A stretch of DNA of 64,000 nucleotides from Cunninghamella blakesleeana (taxonomy: Eukaryota > Mucoromycota > Mucoromycetes > Mucorales > Cunninghamellaceae): NCBI GenBank assembly GCA_017871115.1, contig JAFCIZ010000002.1, forward strand, positions 3,059,501-3,123,500, in the 5' to 3' direction. This document shows, piece after piece, positions 55,683 to 64,000 of this stretch (positions within the stretch are counted from its first letter, which is position 1; the number at the start of each line of letters is the position of its first letter). The notes below the pieces were generated by a model. That model saw only the letters and a program-made list of their open reading frames with translations. It was not told the origin of the DNA and did not search any database. A program made the translations under genes and the position numbers.

Positions 55683-56821
55683 CAAATCCTAATCACTAAT
55701 TAAAGATAATCGTTTTTTTTATTTTTTTCCCTTTCCCTTTCCCTTTCCTTTCCTTTTATTTTTCCCTTCTTTTCCCTTGATATTCATACATATATACATA
55801 TATATTGTGCAAAAAAAAAAAAAGATAAAAGAATAAAATGATAAAAAAAATGATGTTTTTTTTTTTTATACCTATCACAACCACCAGAAACTAAAGTTCG
55901 TTCAGGATCATATTTATCGCCACCTTTAAATTGTAAAGCCCATACTCCACCTTCATGACCTTCCAAAGTTCTTATTTTTCTAGCTGTTTGAGTATCAAAA
56001 ACTTCAATACGATGATTATCACATCCAACCACAATATATTTTTCATCAAATTGAAGAGAGGTAACCAAAACTTCACCAACAAACTCATCATCCACGACTT
56101 TCACTCTACCTCCATGAGCCCAGGTTGCAGCAATATTATATTTTCGTTTAAAATATTCTCGATAAGAGAAATTTAATCTTTGTGTTGGAGGGGCTAATAA
56201 TTCACCACCGCATATACTTGAGTTTCTACGTTGATATTGATGTTTCATACATAATGATTTCCAAGTAGCTTCATCTCTTAATAATGAATTCCAAAAGGTG
56301 GAGACACAGGCTGCTCTAGCTAATGTTTTAGGGTCATCAATAAAAGATAACACATGTAAAGATATTTCGATAGGTAGTTCTTTTAAAAAATCAATTTTAA
56401 GTCTTGGTGCAATCAAGCTATTTAAATAGGTCAGCTGCTCACTATTACAGCAATTGATGATTTCATATAAAAAAAACTGTTTTTGTTGTGGTTCTAATTG
56501 TTGAAAAGAGGTTTTTAATTGATGGATATGTTCCATTTGTGCGTCATTAAATATTGTTGCTAACTGCGCTGGATGATCTGTCGTAGTATGATTATTATTA
56601 ATATTGTATCGTAAAGATAACGCATCATTGCTATTTCGTAAGCGTGGTGTAGGTGTTGTATTACGCTGACTAGAAGAAGAAGAAGGGCCTGTAAAATTAA
56701 AACTTGGTGGTGTTGCTGGTGGTGATATGTCTTCTGGCCCACATATATCCATTAGTGATGACGTTCCAACCCAATTAGATCGAGGTTTTTTACATGGAAT
56801 AGAAGTAATAGTATTATGCAT
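54347..56821 (-). CDS. Cdc4/Fbw7-type F-box/WD40 SCF substrate receptor
   Basis: Two exons, 56821-55872 and 55289-54347 (630 residues). After a Ser/Thr/Pro-rich N-terminus and a helical dimerisation-like stretch (QLKTSFQQLEPQQKQFFLYE) comes an F-box (DFLKELPIEISLHVLSFIDD; AACVSTFWNSLLRDEATWK). Then about eight WD40 blades follow (LEGHEGGVWALQF, LRGHTSTVRCLKM, LLGHQGSVRCLEI, LEGHISQIYAIVF, LQGHTSLVGQLQL, ISAHDNSVTCLQF). Known role: recruits phosphorylated proteins to the SCF ligase for cell-cycle control. The Met30 branch is possible but the blade sequences fit Cdc4/Fbw7/Pop1 better. The 582-nt intron is several times longer than any other here. Confidence 0.88.
55290..55871 (-). repeat. Long simple-repeat-filled intron of the Cdc4-type gene
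   Basis: Contains two long TA runs (about 55445-55472 and 55643-55681), a T run and a CCCTTT/CCTTT array near 55728-55757. No reading frame of note in either strand. Splice sites: G|GTATAAA donor and CACATTAG acceptor, in frame. Confidence 0.7.
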
Positions 56822-57663
56822 TTAAAAAAAGTTATAATAAATAAATATATATATAAATGTGTATGTAGTAATAAGAATAAGAATAATCAATAGATAGATA
56901 TATAAATAATTATAATATACGTAATGAATATATGCAAGCTAAAAAAACGATAGAAGGAATTAGAATAAGATGAAAAATAGTATTAATAAGCGATATAAAA
57001 GGTAGTAATAATAGAAAAAAGAATAAAGTGATGAAGATATAATAATATAAGAAATATATTTTATACTAATATTATTATATGTATTTTTAATGTATGAAAA
57101 GTAAGAAAAGGAAAAAAAAAAAAAAAATATGAAGTAAAAAAATATATGGATATATATATATATATATATATAAAAAGAGAGAGATAGAGGAAAAAGAGAG
57201 AAAATTTAAAAAAATGAAATCCGGTGGACAAAAAAAGGAAAAAAATAAAATGAGCAGCTGCTGAACTATTTATAAGCCACGGTCCCCGAAAAGGAAATGT
57301 GCTGCTGCAAACATAATTAAAAAAAATAATTGATATAATTTTATAAACTCCATTGACATAGGTTTAAGATATTCACCTTTTTCTTTTTTCTTTTAATAAT
57401 GATTTGTATTACTATTGCTATTATTATTATAACTTACTATAGATTAAACATTTTCAGCTCAAAAAAAAAAAAAGAACAAGGAGGAAGGAACACAAGAATT
57501 ATTATTATTGACCAATGCTTGAACTTTATAATGAGTTTATAAACTAACTATTGTTTACAATAATTTTAATTTATGGTTATATCTATTTTATATGAAAATA
57601 ACCAATTAAAAATGAATAAATAAAAAATATAAAGAATTTTGAATTGTTATATATTATGCGATT

Positions 57664-57697
<34 letters not shown>

Positions 57698-57892
57698 AAA
57701 TTTAAAGGTTAGTATACCTTATTTTTATATTTATCATGCTTATGCAATAATCCATTTATTCCACAACTTTAAACACCGCATCAAAAAAAAAGATTGCCTA
57801 AATAAGTTGATTAAATAGAACATTAAAACTATTCTTTCATATAAAAACATACATATATATAAAAATTATTATAAAAAATAGAAAGTAAATAT

Positions 57893-57930
<38 letters not shown>

Positions 57931-58158
57931 AAATTTTTTTTTTATATAATAACAATAATAATAATAATGAAGATTAGTATAATCAAATGATTACGTATCT
58001 TATTTTATTCACTTTTAAAAAAAGAAAAAAGGTTCGGGATTTCGATCAAAAAATATATATTTTTTTAGGAGCGTTCTATTAAATTTTTATCGCGCTCTTT
58101 CTTTCACTTTATTTTTTATTTTTTACAAAAATAAATCAATAATTCAATACGTATACTA
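56822..58158. other. Divergent promoter region, Cdc4-type gene (-) / SHPRH-type gene (+)
   Basis: Contains a minus-strand TATA box (GGCTTATAAATAGTTC, core at 57268-57275) about 450 bp upstream of the Cdc4-type start, next to a palindromic AGCAGCTGCT at 57254. On the right a CT-rich tract (GCGCTCTTTCTTTCAC, near 58092) lies about 55 bp before the SHPRH start. Several TA runs (57153-57171, 57669-57697, 57905-57928). No gene seen. Confidence 0.55.
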
Positions 58159-61100
58159 ATGGAATATAAATACATTTATGGATCTCGGATGCCTAGTAGC
58201 TCTTTGAATAGCTGGCTACAAAATAATTGCAATTTAATAAATCAAGAAAATAATGATAATAGCAATGACAATTTAGATATGGTAATAGCCCAACCAGCAA
58301 AACGTAGAAAGATTAATGAAAAGAATGAAATATATAGTATCAGTGAAATAATATTACCAGCCTTTTGTTCAATTTTAACTTCATCCCTATGCGAATTGAT
58401 TAACAAAGAAACACTCTCTATGGCTTGGGATTATTATATACATGATAACTTGGAAATGGCATCCATTAAAGTCTATACAAGTAATACAAAGCAGCTTGTT
58501 TTGGAAAACGAAGCTGTTCGTCCTCTCAAAGACACTGATGATTTTATGGCAACCACGATGGATGAAAAAACAATGCTCACTTCTGATTTTTATTTTAATC
58601 TTGTAAAATTATGTTCTTCTGATATAACTTTAGCTAATCAAATTAAATTAAAGAAAAAAAGTGACATATCAATAACAGCAACATCAGATTTCAACGATAA
58701 TCATTATAATTGTGCTATTCATTTCATGTTATCGGCAAAGATAAATCAGCCGTCTATAAGGAAAAAATTAATAGAATGCCTTTTTCCTTTTTTATACCCT
58801 TTACCTAACCATCGCCAACATAAAAATGACAACTTTTCTGTCAATCGCTTTTATCAATATTTACAACCACCTATCTCAAAGGACACCTTGTCAAAATGTA
58901 GATCTAGTCATTTAGTACCAATACTTACACCCTTTCAATCTCAAAATGTGGAATGGATGGTAAAAATCAATAATAAAAGTAAATAGATGAATAAAAAGAT
59001 AAACTAAATAATTATAGCAAAAGGTTTTTTTAATATCACTATTCTCACTTTTCTTTCTTTTTTTTATACTAAATGAATGAATAATTATCAAGGTGAAACA
59101 AGAAGGGTATAATGTCAATGATGATGGCTCATTTAACAAAATATCAATTAATGAAGATCAATTACCTTATTTATGGGAAAAAGTAGAAGTAACAGAAAAT
59201 AAATACATGTATATAAATCGAATTACTCAACAAATAGTTTCAACACTGACAGCTGAACTCATTGATCAGAAACAGAGACTATATCATGGAGGTATTCTTG
59301 CAGATGAAATGGGTCTAGGAAAAACTGTTTGGTAAAATAATATATCTATATATTAGATATTAAGTAATAAATAATAACTATTATTAGGAGATATGGCAAT
59401 TAAATATTTTCTATTTTTTTTTTTAAAAAAAATATAGTACCATAGCATTGATTCTATTACATAATATTTACAAAACAAATGAATTTGAAAAAATAAATAT
59501 GGGTGGGTTAAAGAAAACTGGCGCAACACTTATCATTACTCCCGCATCTATTATTCATCAATGGGAAAATGAAATCCATCAGCATGCTCCAAGTTTAAAA
59601 GTGGTTATCTATTCAGGCATCAAGACTATTCCTAATGATATTAATATTACTGAATATGCTGATTCTCTAGCTTCTAACGATGTTGTACTTACAACTTATA
59701 ATGTAATAATAAAAAAAAGATAAATAAATAAATATAGGTATATTTATAATGATGATCCATAAGATACAATTTACTTATAATTGTTATTATTATTACAATT
59801 ATTATATATATGATATTAGGTATTATGCTCAGAAATATACCATTCAAGGGATATACCCAAGCGGCCCCGTAGACATGGTATTACTTAAAACTGTTGGTTG
59901 ACAAAAGTTTCTATTCTCCTTTTTTTAACGTTAATATAATTTTATTTATATTCATATAGAGATTAAATACAAAAGCAAACGGAGTCCATTAGTACAATAT
60001 GTATGGTGGAGATGTATTTTAGATGAAGTAAGTTTAATATAATTATCGATAATTGTCATTATGTAAATATATATATAATATACATACTGAAATTTCATAT
60101 ATATATATTCTAAAGGCTCAAATGGTTGAATCTACTCATAGTCTTGTTACAGAAATGGCTAGCCTCATACCCCGTTATTATTCTTGGGGATTATCTGGAA
60201 CTCCTTTGAAAACAGTTAATTTTCAAAATCTTTATGGCTTGTATCGTTTTGTGGATTATATTGGTGAAATGACATTACCTCAATTTAAACATTTTTATTC
60301 AACAAGGGATTTCCAACCATTGTTTTTAGACTTTTCTAAATCAATCATGCGCCGTAATTTGAAATCACTTTTACAAGATCAGATTAATATACCTAAACAA
60401 CATCAACATATCATAAAATTATCTTTTTCAACGATTGAACAACATTATTATAACGATCTATGGTCAATGTGTTGTAATGATGCTATGCCGCATTGGTTGG
60501 ACAGTATAAACTGGGAAGCTCCTGATGATACTTTGGAAACATATAATATATATAAAAACCAAATGCAATCTTTAAGAAGATGGGTAATGTAAAAAATAGT
60601 AATGTATATTTTATAAATACATATATATATCAACCTATTGTTTTTACTTATTTATTGTTATTATTATTATTATCAGTTAACTATACTAAGAGAAAATTGT
60701 GTTTATCCAGCAATTAAAGGGAATAATCAAGAAGAAGAAGTTAGGACTTTAGATCAAGGTACATCAGTAATAAAAAATATTAATTTATACATATATATAT
60801 TATTCTTACTATTATTATTATATTAATAAGTTTTTTGTTAATAATTTTTTTATTATTAATATATGTGTGTTTTAATACAGTACTTCAAAAAATGATTAGC
60901 CAGGTTGCTGAAAGAATTGAAGAATCACAAGTTGCACTTGCTAATACTTATCTTACAATTGGGGGGATGCATGAATTATTACAAGAATGGGATAAATCTT
61001 TAACATTTTACCTTGATAATACTTCACTAGTCTTGAGGATGGTAGATGAATACAAAGTAAAAGTTGAACAAGCAAAGATAGATCAAAAGCCTAATAACTA

Positions 61101-64000
61101 TCAAAAAAACGATGGTACAAAAATAAATAATAATAACAATAATAACAAAGATATTCGTTTAGTCACTTTATTACAAAAATATACTATGTGGCAAAATATT
61201 TTGCATCGGTTTTATTTCTATACAGCTGGTATCTATCATATGCTTAATGATAATAGCAAGGAAGATGAGTATTATGATAAAGCGGCAGAAACTCGAAGAC
61301 AAATATTGATTCGTTTTCAAGAAAAGGTAATTTTTTTTTTAAAAAAAAGAAGTGAAGCATATATAGTTATTTATTACAAAGGAATAATGTTTTAATTTTT
61401 ACTGAATTATCCATATCATTAATTTTATTTTTATATTCACTTATTTTTTTGAAAAAATAGGTTGACTTGTCAATAAAAGAAGTTAATCATCACTTACCAG
61501 TACCTATTCAAATAATTACTTATAGTACACAAAAGGAAACAATTTTTTTAGATGTTGATTTTTTAGAACGTCTTGATAACTTGGCTGATACTTTAAATGA
61601 TCAACTATCCCTTATTGGAGAATGGCGTACTATATTAAAGAAGTATGTTACATCAAGTCTAGTTGATTCCAAAAGTAATGATGTTCAAGGTAAGCTATAC
61701 ATATTGTTCATTACCTGTTATTAAATATAATTAAGGTAAGAAAAAAAATTATTAATCTCTCTTTCTTTCTTTTTTCTTTTATACTTTATTTTAGGTGATG
61801 AATATGAACAATCTTTTGAAATTCAAAAAAAGTGTGATATATATCAAGACGTTTATCAGGATATCTTACGTGATAGGAATTATTATTTAACTGGTAAAAA
61901 AAAATATAACCGAAATTGCTTCATGTCTAAACTTTTACTCATTTACTATGGATTTATGATTGTTTTGTTTATAGGTTTTTGGGTTGCCCAACGAGTTACA
62001 AATAATCAATATGAAGATGATGAGGATTTAGAACAAGAGCAAAATGAAGTACATATATACATATTAATATTATAGAATAGAGATAATATAAATAGTTTAA
62101 ATTATATTTCTAATTTCCAATTTACTTTCATTTATTACTATTCTTATTGTTATTTTAAGAACACCATTAAACAATTATATGAACAACTTCAATCGCTCAG
62201 GAAAAAAGTGGCACCTATCCAAGGTTCTGATAATCTGCAAAATATGATATCTAAATTAAAAGAAAAAATATCACAACTACATATAAATGAAATGGAAACC
62301 AAAATATTACAAATGGAATTGGCAAGGTTAAATTCTGAATTTAAAAAGCAAAAAGAGATTCAAGATGCTTTAGAAAGGTAGAATATAGACACATACATAC
62401 ATATATATATTGGAGGTTAATTTGAATTATATATATATTTTGAAATAGTGAATACAGGAGATTCTCCAATTTATCAAACCATAGAATTGAGTATTATAGA
62501 GCTCTACAACATATTTCTGATAATGTGAAGGTAATATAATAGAGAGACAAGATATCAATAAATATACATATGTATATAATTTTTTAAACTTTTTAATTTT
62601 TAATTTTTATTATTTATATTTATAGACCTGGGAAAGTGAAAATCCTCAAGAAGAATTGGCCGAATTGCATTTACAAAAAACAAACCTGGAAGAAACCATG
62701 AACCAGCAATTATCAAAAAAACGATATTTGGAAAACATAGCTAAAGAAAAAGCAGATAATTCAAGTAATGATGAAGATGAAAATTTATTTTGTCTTATAT
62801 GTAAGGAAGATTTTACAAGAGGCGTTGTTACTTATTGGTATGTGATACATTTATTTATACATTAAATAACAATAATATGAATTTATTTTACCATTTCTCA
62901 TTTATTTACTTACTATATTGTTATTTTCACAGTGGCCATATGGTAAACAACTCATCATTTTATATTATATATACATACATATGTACCAAAATGGTTATCA
63001 TTTGTTTTCATTTCCATTTTAATTTTATTTAAAAAAATATTTATATAGTACTGTAATGAATGCGCGTTTGCTTGGTTTCGTGCAAGTATGAAATGTCCAC
63101 AATGCAACTCAAGTGTTAGAAAAAATGAGTGGTATCCAATATGTAAGTTTTGTAAAAATATTCTTTTTGTTTTAAAAAATAATTGATCATTTAAGAATTA
63201 AGCATACATATATTGCTTATTAATATCATTGTTATTATCATAATTACTATTTCAATAGCACGGAGAGCTACTACTTTACAACAATTAAGCTCTGATAAAA
63301 ACCAATCAAATAATTCTATGCTGACTGAATTAAATGATATAAAAAATGTAGCTATTCAGGAAGGTTTAGGTATGTATATATATTTTAATTATGTTATTAC
63401 TATTATTGTTATTTTTATATCCAACATATTAATTTTTATTTATTGTTGATCATATATAAAGGTGCAAAATTGGATAGTATTATCAAACACATAAAGTATA
63501 TACAAATGAAAAATAATGGTAAATGCGTTGTATTCTCGCAATGGAACCGGGTACTTGGATTACTTTCTAGCGGGTTAAAAAAGAATAATATAGAATTTGT
63601 TGATATTGCTTCTGGTAGAAAAGATGACGATATAATTCGTTTTAAACAAAATCCTTCCATTAATGTCATTTTATTGCATGCAAGAAGTCAATCAAGGTAA
63701 AATTATAGTAATTATAATAATTATAATAATGATATAGTAATGTATATATACAGGTTTATTTAAAAATTGATTATTTTTTAATACTATTAACATTATTTTA
63801 TTGTCATTATTTATTTTTATTTAAACATAATATAAATATTTGAATTTTAAAAAGCGGATTAAATTTAATAGAAGCTAAAACAGTTTTTATTATTGAGCCT
63901 TTATTAAATGAATCATTGGAAAAGCAAGCTCTTGGTAGAGTTCATCGTATTGGTCAAAATGAAGAGGTAGTTTCAAAATAAAAAAAGTAATGAAAAGCTC
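58159..64000 (+). CDS. SHPRH-type SNF2 helicase / RING E3 ubiquitin ligase (3' end outside window)
   Basis: Nineteen exons in the window: 58159-58959, 59093-59331, 59438-59702, 59820-59877, 59960-60027, 60116-60583, 60677-60758, 60881-61326, 61461-61689, 61795-61893, 61975-62048, 62160-62377, 62449-62530, 62626-62837, 62933-62942, 63049-63142, 63259-63369, 63462-63696, 63855-63966; 1,301 codons in frame. Helicase lobe 1 begins at [12 protein letters not shown] and has [12 protein letters not shown] (Walker A), [22 protein letters not shown] (DEAQ box, as in SHPRH) and [10 protein letters not shown] long coiled-coil-like insert precedes the RING finger: C1099-x2-C1102-x11-C1114-x-H1116-x2-C1119-x2-C1122-x10-C1133-x2-C1136. 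Lobe 2 has [14 protein letters not shown] and SGLNLIEAK...GRVHRIGQ. Known role: PCNA ubiquitination and DNA-damage tolerance. No PHD or linker-histone domain is seen. Confidence 0.92.

Noticed and set aside
58960..58978. Extension of SHPRH exon 1 to the GTAAAT at 58979
   Set aside because: It would put a stop in frame with the next exon; the donor at 58960 gives the continuous helicase sequence VEWMVKQEG.

Overview
The window is AT-rich eukaryotic DNA from a filamentous fungus, most likely an early-diverging zygomycete (Mucoromycota, Mucorales-like). The reasons are short GT-AG introns of about 50-110 nt in almost every gene, a tRNA-Asp gene, asparagine-rich low-complexity proteins, a kelch/transmembrane protein of a type I associate with Mucoromycota, and a receiver-domain phosphodiesterase. 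The exon models were assembled by hand from GT-AG sites and reading-frame continuity; every multi-exon model closes in frame.

Host genes on the left (1-26486): a kelch-repeat membrane protein running off the left edge (-), a secreted pepsin-type aspartic protease (-), WDR70 (+), an Alr/Mnr2-type CorA magnesium transporter (+), allantoicase (-), a RegA-like receiver-domain cyclic-nucleotide phosphodiesterase with a C-terminal CaaX box (+), an AIF-type oxidoreductase (-), the 25-residue ribosomal protein eL41 whose start codon is split by an intron (+), and the histone acetyltransferase GCN5 (-). Two short unassigned reading frames (14464-14548 and 21850-21992, both -) may be exons of further genes.

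Centre (27938-52045): a nested cluster of Ty3/gypsy-group LTR retrotransposons. Element 1 (E1) is split inside its 3' LTR by element 2 (E2, same family) and element 3 (E3, a different family). All three lie head to tail on the + strand and share the same CTAC target sequence, next to a TATA-like box of the host LTR. A tRNA-Asp gene lies 98 bp beyond the cluster, with a decayed solo LTR on its other side. The elements have an unusual plan: gag without a zinc knuckle; protease-RT-RNase H reached by a -1 frameshift (slippery A AAA AAC plus a conserved hairpin); integrase as a separate ORF behind a conserved intercistronic motif; and, in E1 and E2, a fourth ORF of unknown function with its own TATA-like box, whose 3' end runs into the LTR. 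E3 has lost most of its integrase and any fourth ORF, although its two LTRs look identical.

Host genes on the right (52977-64000): an F-box-like protein (+), a Cdc4/Fbw7-type F-box/WD40 SCF receptor (-), and an SHPRH-type SNF2 helicase/RING E3 ligase (+) running off the right edge, with a 10-nt microexon that carries the RING histidine. The host genes do not form a pathway, though several (WDR70, GCN5, SHPRH, Cdc4) act in chromatin, DNA damage or ubiquitin biology. The candidates for undescribed biology are the fourth ORF and the expression signals of the retrotransposon family.
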